A stretch of DNA of 64,000 nucleotides, from NCBI GenBank assembly GCA_902494585.1, contig CABUUD010000002.1:3438-67437 (forward strand), written 5' to 3'. Positions 33,519-43,789 of this stretch are shown here, in pieces (position 1 is the first letter of the stretch; each line of letters opens with the position of its first letter). Source of the stretch: an uncultured Collinsella sp. GTDB taxonomy: Bacteria > Actinomycetota > Coriobacteriia > Coriobacteriales > Coriobacteriaceae. The notes under the pieces were generated by a model. The model was not told where the DNA came from, searched no databases, and was given only the letters and a program-made list of their open reading frames with translations. The position numbers and the translations under genes were made by a program.

Positions 33519-34721
33519 TTGTTGTCCAGATTCGAATTGGGCGATTCTGATCACTTGGATATTGAAGGGATGGCGCTAGTGGTTAAGGCACTCAAGCTTG
33601 AGATATTCCTGCTGTGCATGATTATTCTTATCGGGCTTGCCGCACGAAGCCGCCGCTCCTTGTTCTCGAGCACCCAGCAGCTTTTGTTTAGCATGCTGGG
33701 CTACACGTCTGCTGCCTACATTTTCTTCGATATGATCTGGACGCTCTCGGACGGCGTGAGCACTCCTGTAGGCATCACGGCTAACTGGATTTCCAACGCG
33801 GTTTCGTTTTCGCTGTTCGCCATCGCGTGCCTCATTTGGTTTTTCTATTCCGAGACGATGCAGGGCTCTCGCCTTTTGACCGCGCGCTATAGGGTGGCGC
33901 TCGTGACGTTGCCAACCGTATTGGTGGTCGTGCTGGCATTTACCAGCTACTGGACGCACACTATGTTCTATATCGATGCGCAGGGCGTATATCGTCGCGG
34001 AGCGCTTTATATGATTCAACCTATCGTTAGCTACTGCTACGTCATATATACGTCCCTGCATGCCTTTATTCAGGCTCGAAAAGTCGAAAGTCTGCAAAAG
34101 AAGGCCATTTATCGCACTCTCGCCTTTTTTGCGGTTCCCGCTCTGGTGGGCGGTACCTTCCAGGTTTTGTTTTCGGTACCGGGCCTTTGCGTCGGTATAA
34201 CGCTGAGCATCCTGCTGCTCTACATCATCTACCAGGAGCAGCTGATCTCGACCGATCCGTTGACTGGCCTTAACAATCGCAACCGTTTTGAGACCTATAT
34301 GCTGTCGCTGTTCTCGGGTGCCGACCAGGCCGATGATGTGTATCTGCTTATGATGGACGCCGACGGCTTTAAGCAGATTAACGATCGCTATGGACATGTT
34401 GAGGGCGATCATGCGCTTCAGGTCATATCTGCTGCGCTCAAAGAAGTCTGCTCGGCGTCTGGTGGCTTTATCGCTCGTTATGGCGGTGATGAGTTCGTGG
34501 TACTTCAAAAGGCGACGGCGGAGCAGGACATCGTGCGTCTGTGTGCGGCAATCAGCGACGAGCTCGCTCGTGCTGAGGTGCCGTATGCATTGCGGATGTC
34601 CATCGGTTACGCGCGGGTCGGCGATAGTGTTGATACCTGGCAAGACTTACTTCGCGCTGCCGATGCGGAGCTCTACCGCGTCAAGGCCGAGAAAAAGAAA
34701 GCCGGCGTCCAGATACGCTAG
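33519..34721 (+). CDS. Membrane diguanylate cyclase (GGDEF)
   Basis: A 400-aa protein. The N-terminal ~235 residues hold six to seven hydrophobic segments (for example LEIFLLCMIILIGLAA, FSLFAIACLIWFFY, ALVTLPTVLVVVLAF). The C-terminal ~160 residues are a GGDEF domain with STDPLTGLNNRNRF, MDADGFKQINDRYGH and an intact YGGDEFVVL active-site motif, so it should make cyclic di-GMP. No RxxD inhibitory site is obvious. The frame opens with a TTG at 33519 behind GGGGG; an ATG at 33570 is an alternative start. No partner gene is adjacent. Confidence 0.87.
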   Translation: MLSRFELGDSDHLDIEGMALVVKALKLEIFLLCMIILIGLAARSRRSLFSSTQQLLFSMLGYTSAAYIFFDMIWTLSDGVSTPVGITANWISNAVSFSLFAIACLIWFFYSETMQGSRLLTARYRVALVTLPTVLVVVLAFTSYWTHTMFYIDAQGVYRRGALYMIQPIVSYCYVIYTSLHAFIQARKVESLQKKAIYRTLAFFAVPALVGGTFQVLFSVPGLCVGITLSILLLYIIYQEQLISTDPLTGLNNRNRFETYMLSLFSGADQADDVYLLMMDADGFKQINDRYGHVEGDHALQVISAALKEVCSASGGFIARYGGDEFVVLQKATAEQDIVRLCAAISDELARAEVPYALRMSIGYARVGDSVDTWQDLLRAADAELYRVKAEKKKAGVQIR

Positions 34722-34822
34722 AAAAAAGGGGCGAACGCTTGCGTGCATGGTGGCCCTCGGCTCTCCGATGTACTCCATTAAACTAAAGTATATGAATCCC
34801 CTCTGCTAATAAGGGCAGCTCG

Positions 34823-35758
34823 TTAGACCTTTTTGGGTTTGTTGACGATGATGATGCCGCCGCAGACCAACAGTAGGGCAACGATGGCGGTAACGGGGCT
34901 CGTGCCAGCGCCCTCGCCGAGCAGCAGCGCGCTCAGCACCACACCAAAGACGGGGTTCATAAATCCAAAGACCGAGACGCGACTAACGGGGTTGACGGCG
35001 AGCAGGCGGGACCACAGCGAGTACGCGACGGCGGAAATGAGTGCCATATAGATGATGAGTGCGATGGCGGGGGCAATCGCCGTGGGGGAGAGCGCACCGC
35101 CCATCAAAAAGCCGATGGCGGTAAGGACCAAGCCACCGACTAAAAACTGCCAGCCGGCGAGCAAGACGCCGTCATGCTCGTGCGAGAAGATGCCAATCAG
35201 GCAGGTCGAAAGGGCACCCGCGACGGTGGAGGCTAGGATAAAGCCCTCGCCGTCGAGCGTAAAGCCAAAGGTGCCGTCCGCGCCCGAAAGGTTGACGAGC
35301 GCGACGCCGGCAAAGCCCAGCATACAGCCAAGCACCTTAGCCGTATCGAGCTTCTCAGTGCGAAACGCCAGGGCGGCAAAGAGGATTGCGAGGAAGTTGG
35401 CGCTGGCTTCGATGATGGAACTCGACATAGCACTTGCATGGGAGAGTCCCAGGTAGAAAAAGAAGTACTGCCCGATAGTCTGGAAGAGCGACAAGATGCA
35501 GATGGGCTTGATATCGCGCGCTTGCGGAACGAGTGGACGGCGTTGGGCCGCGCTCACGCCGACAATGACCAGCATGCCGGCAAGGGTGAAGCGCAGACCC
35601 GCGAAGAGCAGCTGCGAGGCGCCGTCGTGCGAGGGAATGCCAAAGAGGCCGTAGCCGATCTTGATGCAGGGGAAGGCGGAGCCCCAGAGCGCGCAGCAAA
35701 CGAGACAGCCCAGGATGAGTCCGGGCGGGGTGGCGAGATACGGCTTGCGGCTTTCCAT
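34823..35758 (-). CDS. EamA-family (DMT) transporter
   Basis: A 311-aa membrane protein with ten hydrophobic segments in two EamA repeats. It starts MESRKPYLATPPGLILGCLVCCALWGSAF and has the usual second-repeat stretch SRLLAVNPVSRVSVFGFMNPVFGVVLSALLLGE. Members export amino acids or other metabolites; the substrate is unknown. AGGAAGG precedes the ATG at 35758. A terminator of purL lies just upstream. Confidence 0.87.
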   Translation of the reverse strand: MESRKPYLATPPGLILGCLVCCALWGSAFPCIKIGYGLFGIPSHDGASQLLFAGLRFTLAGMLVIVGVSAAQRRPLVPQARDIKPICILSLFQTIGQYFFFYLGLSHASAMSSSIIEASANFLAILFAALAFRTEKLDTAKVLGCMLGFAGVALVNLSGADGTFGFTLDGEGFILASTVAGALSTCLIGIFSHEHDGVLLAGWQFLVGGLVLTAIGFLMGGALSPTAIAPAIALIIYMALISAVAYSLWSRLLAVNPVSRVSVFGFMNPVFGVVLSALLLGEGAGTSPVTAIVALLLVCGGIIIVNKPKKV

Positions 35759-35783
35759 GACGTCCTTCCTGTATGCGCGAAGC

Positions 35784-35821
35784 AAAAAAGAACCCGCCGC
35801 CGGGCGTGCCGGTGGCGGGTG
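35784..35821 (-). terminator. Terminator of purL
   Basis: On the minus strand CCCGCCACCGG pairs with CCGGCGGCGGG and is followed by TTCTTTTTT. It lies 37 bases after the purL stop. Confidence 0.85.
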
Positions 35822-35857
35822 TTGTTACCCGAGGGGATTGTACCCGATGGGAAAGCT

Positions 35858-38800
35858 TTAAGCGAAGTAGGCTACGCCGCTCTCAAAGATCGGCATGAAC
35901 TTATCGCCGGGGACATGCTCGGGCACGTTGCGGTACAGGTTGTCGCCACGACGCTCGGCATGGCCCATCTTGCCCAGGACGCGGCCGTCAGGGCTCGTGA
36001 TGCCCTCGATGGCGAGTGCGGAGCCGTTGGGGTTGACGGAAAGGTCCATGCTGGGCTTGCCGTCCTCGCCCACGTACTGCGTGGCGACCTGGCCGTTGGC
36101 GATCAGCTGGGCGAGCACTTCGTCATTGGCGACAAAGCGGCCCTCGCCGTGGCTGATGGCGACGGTGTAGGGGTCGTCCAGGCTGCACTGCGACAGCCAC
36201 GGGGACAGGTTGGACGAGATACGGGTGCGCACCAGACGGCTCTGATGGCGACCGATGGTGTTGAACGTCAGCGTGGGCGCATCGGGCGTGGCGTCGACGA
36301 TGTCGCCGTAGGGCACCAGACCGAGCTTGATCAGGGCCTGGAAGCCATTGCAGATGCCCAGTATCAGACCATCGCGGGCCTTGAGCAGGTCGCGGACTGC
36401 CTCGGTGACCTCGGGAGCGCGGAAGAACGCCGTGATGAACTTGGCGGAGCCATCGGGCTCGTCGCCGCCCGAGAAGCCGCCGGGGATCATGACGATCTGG
36501 CTTGCACGGATGCGGCGGGCAAGCTCGTGGGTGCTCTCGGCGACGGCCTCGGGCGTGAGGTTGTTGATCACGAAGGTGTCGGCCTCGGCGCCGGCGGCGC
36601 GGAAAGCGCGGGCGCTATCGTACTCGCAGTTGTTGCCGGGGAACACGGGGATTACCACGCGCGGGCGGGCGATCTTGGCGCCGCCGTACACGTGGATATC
36701 CTTGGCACGGAAGTCGATGGTCTCGACCTCGGCGGTCTCGCCGGCGCTGCGGTAGGCAAAGACGCCCTCGATGCCGCTCTCCCAGGCCTCCTGGAGCTCG
36801 GAGAGCTCGATGACCTCGGAGCCGGTATCGATGACATAGCCCTCGACGGTGGTGCCCAGGGGCTCGACGACAACGCCGTCGACGACCTCGGGCAGCTCGG
36901 CATCCTCGGCGAGCTCGACGATAAAGCTGCCATAGAGCGGGGTGAAGAGGCTCTCCACGTCCACATCCTCGGCAAGCTCGATACCGATCTGGTTGCCGAC
37001 GCACATCTTAAAGAGGCTCTCGGCGCCGCAGCCGTAGCCGGGCGTGGAGACGGCCAGGGCGTCGCCAGTGGCGGTGAGCGCCTCGACGGCGTCAAATGCG
37101 GCGAGCAGCTGCTGGGCATCGGGACGGTAGTCCTGGCCATAGGTGGCGGGGGCGATGCGGACGACGCGGTGCGTAAGGCCCTTGAACTCGGGGGAGACGG
37201 CGCGGGCCGCCTTGCCCACGGCGACAGCGAAGCTGATCAGGGTCGGCGGAACGTTGAGCTCGCCGGCCTCGTCCTCAAACGAACCGCTCATGGAGTCCTT
37301 GCCGCCGATGGCGCCGGCACCCAGGTCGACCTGGGCCATAAGGGCGCCTAGGACGGCTGCCATGGGCTTGCCCCAGCGCTCGGCCTCGGTGCGCAGACGC
37401 TCGAAGTACTCCTGGAAGGAGAGGTAGGCGCGCTTGTGCTCAAAGCCTGCGGCCACGAGCTTGGCGATGGACTCGACCACGGACAGGTAGGCGCCCGCAA
37501 ACTGGTCGGCCTCCATCAGATAGGGGTTAAAGCCCCATGCCATAGCGCTCGCCGTGGTGGTCTCACCGTCCACGGGGAACTTGGCGACCATGGCAGAGCT
37601 CGGGGTGAGCTGCGTCTTGCCGCCAAAGGGCATGAGCACGGTCCCGGCGCCGATGGTGGAGTCGAAGCGCTCGGAAAGGCCCTTGTTGGAGGCGACGTTA
37701 AGATCGGTGACGAGCGAGGTCATGCGCTCGGCAAGCGTGGTGCCGGCCCAGCTGGGCTGCCACACGCTGCGGGCGCAGACGTGGGCGACCTGGTGCTTGG
37801 GCGCACCGTTGGAGTTGAGGAACTCGCGGGACAGATCGACGATGGCGACGCCATTCCATGCCATGCGCATGCGCGGCTCGGCGGTAACCTCGGCGATGAC
37901 GGTTGCCTCCAGGTTCTCCTCGGCGGCGTAGCCCATGAACTCCTCGACGTCACCGTCGGCGACGGCGCAGGCCATGCGCTCCTGGGACTCAGAGATAGCG
38001 AGCTCGGTGCCGTCCAAGCCGTCGTACTTCTTGGTCACGGTATCAAGGTCGACATACAGGCCATCGGCAAGCTCGCCCACGGCGACCGAGACGCCGCCGG
38101 CGCCAAAGTCGTTGCAGCGCTTGATCAGACGGCAGGCATCGCCGCGGCGGAACAGACGCTGCAGCTTGCGCTCGACCGGGGCGTTGCCCTTCTGGACTTC
38201 GGCACCCGAGGTCTCGATTGACTCGGTGTTCTGGGTCTTGGAGGAGCCGGTGGCGCCACCGATGCCGTCACGGCCAGTGCGGCCGCCCAGCAGGATGATC
38301 TTGTCGGTGGGGGCGGGGCACTCGCGGCGCACGTGGTTTGCCGGGGTAGCGCCCACAACGGCGCCGACCTCCATGCGCTTGGCCACGTAGCCGGGGTGAT
38401 AGAGCTCGTTGACCTGGCCGGTGGCAAGGCCGATCTGGTTGCCGTAGCTGGAGTAGCCGGCGGCAGCGGTGGTTACGAGCTTGCGCTGCGGCAGCTTGCC
38501 CTCGAGCGTCTCGGAAACCGGGACGGTGGGGTCGCCGGCGCCGGTGACGCGCATGGCTTGGTACACATAGCTGCGGCCCGAGAGCGGGTCGCGGATGGCG
38601 CCGCCCACGCAGGTGGCGGCACCGCCGAAGGGCTCGATCTCGGTCGGGTGGTTATGGGTCTCGTTCTTAAAGAGGAACAGCCAGTCCTGGTCCTCGCCAT
38701 CGACATCGACCTTTACCTTGACGGTGCAGGCGTTGATCTCCTCGGACTCATCGACATCGGTCATGACGCCGGTCTTCTTGAGGTACTTGGCGCCGATGGT

Positions 38801-39604
38801 GCCCATGTCCATGAGGCAGACGGGCTTGGCGTCGCGGCCGAGCTCGTGGCGCATCTCCATGTAGCGGTCGAAGGCCTGCTGCACCACGGCGTTGTCGATC
38901 GTCACGTCATCCAGGACGGTGCCGAAGGTGGTGTGGCGGCAGTGGTCGGACCAATAGGTGTCGATCACGCGGATCTCGGTGATGGTGGGGTCGCGATCCT
39001 CATCGCGGAAGTACTGCTGGCAGAAGGCAATGTCCGCCTCGTCCATAGCAAGGCCGCGATCGGCGATAAAGGTGGCAAGGCCGGCCTCGTCGAGCTCGCG
39101 GAAGCCGTCGAGCACCTCGACGGGTTGGGGCTCGGGCGTCTCCATGTACAGCGTCTCGGGCAAGTCGAGCGAGGCGATGCGCGCCTCGACGGGGTTCACC
39201 ACGTAGTGCTTGATGGCCTTGATGGCGGCTTCGTCCAGAGCGCCCGAGATCATATAGACCTTGGCGGAGCGCACGGCGGGGCGCTCGCCCTGGCTGATGA
39301 GCTGCACGCACTCGCTGGCGGAGTCGGCGCGCTGGTCAAACTGGCCAGGCAGGAATTCGACGGCAAAGACGGCGCCATCGCTTGCGGGGAGCTCGTCGTA
39401 GGTCACATCGACCTGGGGCTCGCTAAAGACGGTCGGCACGCAGGAGCGGAAAAGCTCCTCGTCGATGCCCTCGACGTCGTAGCGGTTGATGATCCTCAGG
39501 GCCTCGATGCCCTTGATGCCGAGAATCTCGGTCAGCTCGCCCTTGAGCTGCTGAGCCTCGACGTCGAACCCGGGTTTCTTCTCCACGTAGATACGAGAGA
39601 CCAT
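35858..39604 (-). CDS. purL: Phosphoribosylformylglycinamidine synthase, single chain
   Basis: A 1248-aa FGAM synthase, the fourth step of purine synthesis. It joins, in one chain, an N-terminal PurS-like part, the ATP-dependent synthase core (SDHCRHTTF, KNETHNHPTEIEPFGGAATCVGG, GRTGRDGIGGATGSS) and a C-terminal glutamine amidotransferase with the nucleophile in GICNGFQ and a preceding IPGGFSGGDEPDG. The ATG at 39604 (MVSRIYVEKK) has AGGAAGG upstream; longer frames to 39712 lack a site. This is the long form seen in E. coli-type and many anaerobe genomes, so separate purQ and purS should be absent. Single-gene unit. Confidence 0.95.
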   Translation of the reverse strand: MVSRIYVEKKPGFDVEAQQLKGELTEILGIKGIEALRIINRYDVEGIDEELFRSCVPTVFSEPQVDVTYDELPASDGAVFAVEFLPGQFDQRADSASECVQLISQGERPAVRSAKVYMISGALDEAAIKAIKHYVVNPVEARIASLDLPETLYMETPEPQPVEVLDGFRELDEAGLATFIADRGLAMDEADIAFCQQYFRDEDRDPTITEIRVIDTYWSDHCRHTTFGTVLDDVTIDNAVVQQAFDRYMEMRHELGRDAKPVCLMDMGTIGAKYLKKTGVMTDVDESEEINACTVKVKVDVDGEDQDWLFLFKNETHNHPTEIEPFGGAATCVGGAIRDPLSGRSYVYQAMRVTGAGDPTVPVSETLEGKLPQRKLVTTAAAGYSSYGNQIGLATGQVNELYHPGYVAKRMEVGAVVGATPANHVRRECPAPTDKIILLGGRTGRDGIGGATGSSKTQNTESIETSGAEVQKGNAPVERKLQRLFRRGDACRLIKRCNDFGAGGVSVAVGELADGLYVDLDTVTKKYDGLDGTELAISESQERMACAVADGDVEEFMGYAAEENLEATVIAEVTAEPRMRMAWNGVAIVDLSREFLNSNGAPKHQVAHVCARSVWQPSWAGTTLAERMTSLVTDLNVASNKGLSERFDSTIGAGTVLMPFGGKTQLTPSSAMVAKFPVDGETTTASAMAWGFNPYLMEADQFAGAYLSVVESIAKLVAAGFEHKRAYLSFQEYFERLRTEAERWGKPMAAVLGALMAQVDLGAGAIGGKDSMSGSFEDEAGELNVPPTLISFAVAVGKAARAVSPEFKGLTHRVVRIAPATYGQDYRPDAQQLLAAFDAVEALTATGDALAVSTPGYGCGAESLFKMCVGNQIGIELAEDVDVESLFTPLYGSFIVELAEDAELPEVVDGVVVEPLGTTVEGYVIDTGSEVIELSELQEAWESGIEGVFAYRSAGETAEVETIDFRAKDIHVYGGAKIARPRVVIPVFPGNNCEYDSARAFRAAGAEADTFVINNLTPEAVAESTHELARRIRASQIVMIPGGFSGGDEPDGSAKFITAFFRAPEVTEAVRDLLKARDGLILGICNGFQALIKLGLVPYGDIVDATPDAPTLTFNTIGRHQSRLVRTRISSNLSPWLSQCSLDDPYTVAISHGEGRFVANDEVLAQLIANGQVATQYVGEDGKPSMDLSVNPNGSALAIEGITSPDGRVLGKMGHAERRGDNLYRNVPEHVPGDKFMPIFESGVAYFA

Positions 39605-39788
39605 TGGTTCCTGCCTTCCTGATCGGTTGGGCGTACGGTACGGTATGCGGCAGCGGTCGGTTTGCGGGGTCTGCCCTGCGGTCGCCTTGAGCCACATGTT
39701 TGTAAACCTCACTATGATACGACAGCTCGCGGCGCGTTGAGGACGGCGAGGGTGCTACAGTGATGCGCAAACAAGAGAAAGGCATCAC

Positions 39789-41351
39789 ATGGCATTCGTT
39801 TCACTCGCCATCATCGCGCTCGTGGCCTTTGCAAGCCCCTTCATCGCCTCGGCGATTCCCGGAAAGCCCGTTCCCGAGACGGTCTTTTTGCTCGTGTTCG
39901 GCGCGGTGCTGGGACCCCATATGCTCGGCGTCATCCATGTAGATGCCGAGGTCTCGCTCGTGTCAGAGCTCGGTCTGGCATTTTTGTTCCTGCTTGCCGG
40001 CTTTGAGATCGATCCCAAGAACATCACGGGCGTCGAGGGCCGCTACGGTATGGCCACGTGGGCTGTCACATTTTGTATCGCCTGGCTTGCCGTGCGCTTT
40101 ACCCCGTGGTTCTCGGTCAGCCATTTCGACGGTATCGCCGTGACGCTCGCCTTGACCTCGACGGCGCTTGGGGCGCTCATGCCCATCTTGCGCGAGCGGT
40201 TGCTTGCCGGAACGCGCGTCGGTGATTCGATTCTTGCCTATGGTACGTGGGGCGAGCTCGGCCCCGTGCTCGCCATGTCGGTACTGCTGTCTGCCCGTAC
40301 GGGCATCGAGACGCTGCTGATCTTGGGCTTATTTGCCGCCGTGTGCGTGCTGCTTGCCGTGGTCCCCAGCCGCTCCAAACGCGTCGGCAGCCGCTTCTTT
40401 GCGTTTGTCGAGGAGCGCGCCGATACCACGTCGCAGACGTTCGTACGCCTGACAGTGCTTATTTTGGTCACGCTCGTGGCGTTCTCGGCCATCTTTAGCC
40501 TCGATATCGTATTGGGCGCTTTTGCCGCCGGCTTTGTCCTGCGCTATATCATCCCCGAGGGCAACCATACGCTTGAGACCAAGCTCGACGGCCTGGCCTA
40601 CGGCTTTTTGATCCCGGTGTTCTTTACCGTGTCGGGCGCTAAGATCGACCTGACGGCCGTGGTGTCGCGCCCCGGGCTGCTCGTGGGCTTTATCTTGGCG
40701 CTGCTGATCATTCGTGCCGTGCCCATTCTCATCTCTATGAGCATTTGTCCCGTGACGCGCGATGTGTCGGCGTATGGCCGCATTACCGTGGCGCTCTACT
40801 GCACCACGGCGCTGCCGATCATCGTTGCCGTAACGAGCGTGGCCGTCAACGCGGGCGCGCTGTCGCAAGATATTGCGTCGGTCATGGTTGCCGCCGGTGC
40901 CATCACGGTGTTCTTGATGCCATTGCTCGCGCAGCTCTTCTACCGCGTGGTCGACGCCGCGCCGGTCGCCGCCGTGGCAGAGGTTGCCGAGCATCCATCC
41001 GATGCACTTGACATCCTGCGCGCCCATCACGATTTGGCGAGCCTGCTCGCACGCGAGCACGAGCTGCTGACCTCGCATGGCCATGGTCGCGTATTCGAGG
41101 GCCTGCCTACGCTCGATACGATTGCCGAGCGTCTTTCCGCCGAGGCGGCGAGCGGCCACATCGATGCCCGCATCGTGGACGCGGCGCGTCTTCTTGCCGA
41201 TAAGACCTATGGTGATGAGGTTGACCCGTCCGAGCTGACTCCGCGTGAGCGCCGCCGCCTTGAGCGCGCCAAGCTCGCCGTACACGAATACCGCCGCCGC
41301 ATGCTGGAGCTCTACGCGCGCGATGAAGCCCAGGACGACGACGGCAAGTAG
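39789..41351 (+). CDS. Cation:proton antiporter (CPA2 / KefB-like)
   Basis: A 520-aa protein with about twelve membrane segments in residues 1-390, starting LAIIALVAFASPFIASAIPGK and with ELGLAFLFLLAGFEIDPKNI typical of CPA2 exchangers. The last 120 residues are soluble, helical and charged, with a His/Arg-rich stretch; no TrkA-N nucleotide-binding motif is visible. Likely exchanges Na+ or K+ for H+. Substrate not known. Confidence 0.85.
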   Translation: MAFVSLAIIALVAFASPFIASAIPGKPVPETVFLLVFGAVLGPHMLGVIHVDAEVSLVSELGLAFLFLLAGFEIDPKNITGVEGRYGMATWAVTFCIAWLAVRFTPWFSVSHFDGIAVTLALTSTALGALMPILRERLLAGTRVGDSILAYGTWGELGPVLAMSVLLSARTGIETLLILGLFAAVCVLLAVVPSRSKRVGSRFFAFVEERADTTSQTFVRLTVLILVTLVAFSAIFSLDIVLGAFAAGFVLRYIIPEGNHTLETKLDGLAYGFLIPVFFTVSGAKIDLTAVVSRPGLLVGFILALLIIRAVPILISMSICPVTRDVSAYGRITVALYCTTALPIIVAVTSVAVNAGALSQDIASVMVAAGAITVFLMPLLAQLFYRVVDAAPVAAVAEVAEHPSDALDILRAHHDLASLLAREHELLTSHGHGRVFEGLPTLDTIAERLSAEAASGHIDARIVDAARLLADKTYGDEVDPSELTPRERRRLERAKLAVHEYRRRMLELYARDEAQDDDGK

Positions 41352-41389
41352 CAAGGAATGTCGGGATACGGGTTCCGTCCAAATAATAG

Positions 41390-41430
41390 AAGGCGCGCTG
41401 CCTGCGGTTGATGCGGACAGCGCGCCTTTT
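41390..41430. terminator. Bidirectional terminator
   Basis: AAGGCGCGCTG and its complement CAGCGCGCCTT enclose a 15-base loop; T residues follow on the plus strand (TTTT) and a T-rich tail (TTCTATTATTT) on the minus strand. It serves the converging antiporter and SDR genes. Confidence 0.8.
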
Positions 41431-41472
41431 GCGTTGAACTCTGTTGAGGTTCGAAGCCGAAACTTTCGACCT

Positions 41473-42222
41473 TTAGGAGCGGGCTGCTCCGTCGACGGGG
41501 AGGATGGCGCCCGTGACATAGGAGGACATGTCGCTCGCAAGGAAAACGAAGGCGTTGGCAACGTCCTCGGGCTCGCCCATGCGACCGAGCGGAATAGTGG
41601 CGATGATGGGCTTGATGACCTCTTCGGGCAGGTTGGCGACCATATCGGTCTTGGTTACGCCTGGGGCAACGGCGTTGACGCGAATGCCCATGGGGGCGAG
41701 CTCGCGCGAGAGCGACAGGACCATGCCGTTGACGGCAAACTTAGACGTGGGGTAGCCGACGCCAGAGGGCTGGCCGTACTTGGCGACCATCGAGCTTGTG
41801 GTAGTGATGGTGCCGCCGTGGCCGGCCTCGGTCATGATCTTGGTGGCAGCCTGGTGACCGTTAAAGACGGCGACGACGTTGAGGTCCATAACTTTGGCGA
41901 ACTCCTCGGCTGTATAGTCCAAAAGGGGTGAGCGCTGGGAGATTCCGGCGTTGTTGACGACCGTATCGAGACCGCCCATATCGGCTGCAGCCTGGGTAAA
42001 GGCCTCGGTCACGGCTTCGAGTGAGGTGAGGTCGCAGGAGCGACCCCAGACCTTGGCGTCGGGATAGACGGCTGTCAGCTTCTCAACGGCCGCATCGGCG
42101 GTCTCCTGACGCGAGCCAAAGACGGTGACGGTGGCACCCTCCTCGATAAAGCGGCAGGCGATGGCATAGCCGATACCGCGCGTGCCTCCGGTGATGATTG
42201 CTTTCTTGCCCTCGAGCAACAT
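41473..42222 (-). CDS. SDR-family oxidoreductase, FabG-like
   Basis: A 249-aa short-chain dehydrogenase. It has the NAD(P) motif TGGTRGIG, NNAG (VVNNAGISQR), the catalytic Ser-Tyr-Lys (SSMVAKYGQPSGVGYPTSK) and the C-terminal PLGRMGEPEDVANAFVFLAS of the FabG group. It could be a 3-oxoacyl-ACP reductase, but many relatives act on sugars or steroids, and no fatty acid synthesis gene is beside it. GGAGG precedes the ATG at 42222; the open frame upstream to 42342 has no site. Confidence 0.85.
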   Translation of the reverse strand: MLLEGKKAIITGGTRGIGYAIACRFIEEGATVTVFGSRQETADAAVEKLTAVYPDAKVWGRSCDLTSLEAVTEAFTQAAADMGGLDTVVNNAGISQRSPLLDYTAEEFAKVMDLNVVAVFNGHQAATKIMTEAGHGGTITTTSSMVAKYGQPSGVGYPTSKFAVNGMVLSLSRELAPMGIRVNAVAPGVTKTDMVANLPEEVIKPIIATIPLGRMGEPEDVANAFVFLASDMSSYVTGAILPVDGAARS

Positions 42223-42378
42223 GGTGCCTCCATTCTTCGGGGGTGGACGTACGCAGCACAGGATAGCGGCGGACAAAAGCAAACATGTCTGCTTATCGGT
42301 GAGCGGTATCCCTGGTTGACACCGAACGGTCAAATTGTTCAAACGCGGATCGCGTCAATGCGCCCCGAGCGTGCAAAT

Positions 42379-42416
42379 AAAAGGGCTCCCGTCCAAGACC
42401 AGACGGGAGCCCTTCG
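42379..42416 (-). terminator. Terminator of hom
   Basis: On the minus strand GGGCTCCCGTC pairs with GACGGGAGCCC around an 8-base loop and is followed by TTTTATTT. Confidence 0.9.
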
Positions 42417-42445
42417 AGCAAATGCGTTGTGGGGTGTAAACCGAA

Positions 42446-43789
42446 CTAGTTGGCCATGACGCCTTCGGTCCAGGCCTCGACGTCCTCGATGCGCAGGACG
42501 TTGGCGACCTCGGCCACGCAGTCGACGCTGGCAAGCTCCGCGGCGGCAGCCTGGACGTCCTTCTCGAGTGCGCGGTGCGTCAGGAAGATGACCGAGCAGG
42601 CATCGCTGACACCCGACTTGCCGTCCTCGACTTGGTTGATGAGCGAGATCGAAATGTTGTGCTTGGCAAAGATGTCGACCGTCTCGGACAGGGCGCCCAC
42701 GCGGTCGGCGACCTTCAGGCGCACATAGTACTTGGTTTGGAGCTCGTCCATGGGCTTAAAGGCGAGGTTGTGGCCATAGGGCTCAATCTCGGGCAGCGGA
42801 GCCACGCCCCGGCTGATCTGCTCGGAGAGCGACAGGATATCGCCCACGACGGCGCTCGCGGTGGGGAAGGAGCCTGCGCCGGCACCGTAGAACATGGTCT
42901 CGCCCACGGCGTCGCCCACTACGTAAACAGCGTTCATGGCGCCGTTGACCTTGGCAAGCATGTGGTCGGCGGGGATCAGCGTGGGATGCACGCGGACGTC
43001 GACGCCGGCGTCGGTGTTGCGGGCGATGCCGAGCAGCTTAATGGTGTAGCCGAGCTCGCGGGCCTGGGCGATGTCCTCGGCGCCGATGGTGCGGATACCC
43101 TGCTGGTACACATCATCGGTGGTAACGCGGGTGCCAAAGCCGATGGAGGCGAGGATGGCCGTCTTGCTGGCGGCGTCGAAGCCGTCGACGTCGGCGGACG
43201 GGTCGGCCTCGGCATAGCCCTTGGCCTGCGCGTCGGCGAGCACGTCGGCGTAATCGGCGCCCTCGGCGTCCATGCGCGACAGGATATAGTTGGTGGTGCC
43301 GTTGAGGATGCCGGCGATGGTCAGGATCTTGTTGCCCACCAGGTCGTGCTCGAGCGTGCTCACGATGGGGATGCCGCCGCCGCAACTGGCCTCGCACTTA
43401 ATCTGCACGCCGCACGCACGCGCCTTCTCGGCAAGCGTCTCGACGTGACGGCCCAGCAGGGCCTTGTTGGCAGAGACGACGTGCTTGCCGTGCTCAAAGG
43501 CAGTGGTAAAGATCTCGGTTGCGGGATGCTCGCCGCCGATCAGCTCGACGACGATGTCGACGGCGGGGTCGGTGACGACGTCGTGCCAGTCACTCGTAAA
43601 GGCCTCGCGCTCAATGCCTGCCGACTCGGCCTGCTCCCAAGCAAGCGCGCAGGCGCGGGTCAGCTTAAGGTCGATGCCGTAGGCTGCCAGGTACTCATCG
43701 TGGTGGCTCTTGATCAGACGGGCCACGCCGCCGCCGACGGTTCCCAGACCGATGAGGCCGACGTTCACGGTGCGCAGGGGTTCGCTCAT
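42446..43789 (-). CDS. hom: Homoserine dehydrogenase
   Basis: A 447-aa NAD(P)-dependent homoserine dehydrogenase of the threonine/methionine pathway. The Rossmann motif is VGLIGLGTVGGGVARL, the substrate domain has VVSANKALLGR, ILNGTTNYILSRM, and AYAEADPSADVDG-like KGYAEADPSADVDGFDAASK, and the C-terminal 80 residues form an ACT domain (VKVADRVGALSETVDIFAKHNISI) for feedback control by threonine. AAGGAG precedes the ATG. Single-gene unit with a strong terminator. Confidence 0.95.
   Translation of the reverse strand: MSEPLRTVNVGLIGLGTVGGGVARLIKSHHDEYLAAYGIDLKLTRACALAWEQAESAGIEREAFTSDWHDVVTDPAVDIVVELIGGEHPATEIFTTAFEHGKHVVSANKALLGRHVETLAEKARACGVQIKCEASCGGGIPIVSTLEHDLVGNKILTIAGILNGTTNYILSRMDAEGADYADVLADAQAKGYAEADPSADVDGFDAASKTAILASIGFGTRVTTDDVYQQGIRTIGAEDIAQARELGYTIKLLGIARNTDAGVDVRVHPTLIPADHMLAKVNGAMNAVYVVGDAVGETMFYGAGAGSFPTASAVVGDILSLSEQISRGVAPLPEIEPYGHNLAFKPMDELQTKYYVRLKVADRVGALSETVDIFAKHNISISLINQVEDGKSGVSDACSVIFLTHRALEKDVQAAAAELASVDCVAEVANVLRIEDVEAWTEGVMAN

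Noticed and set aside
35438..37351. Plus-strand 637-codon frame opposite purL and the EamA gene
   Set aside because: It crosses two real genes and a terminator, has no recognisable motif, and mirrors purL codons.
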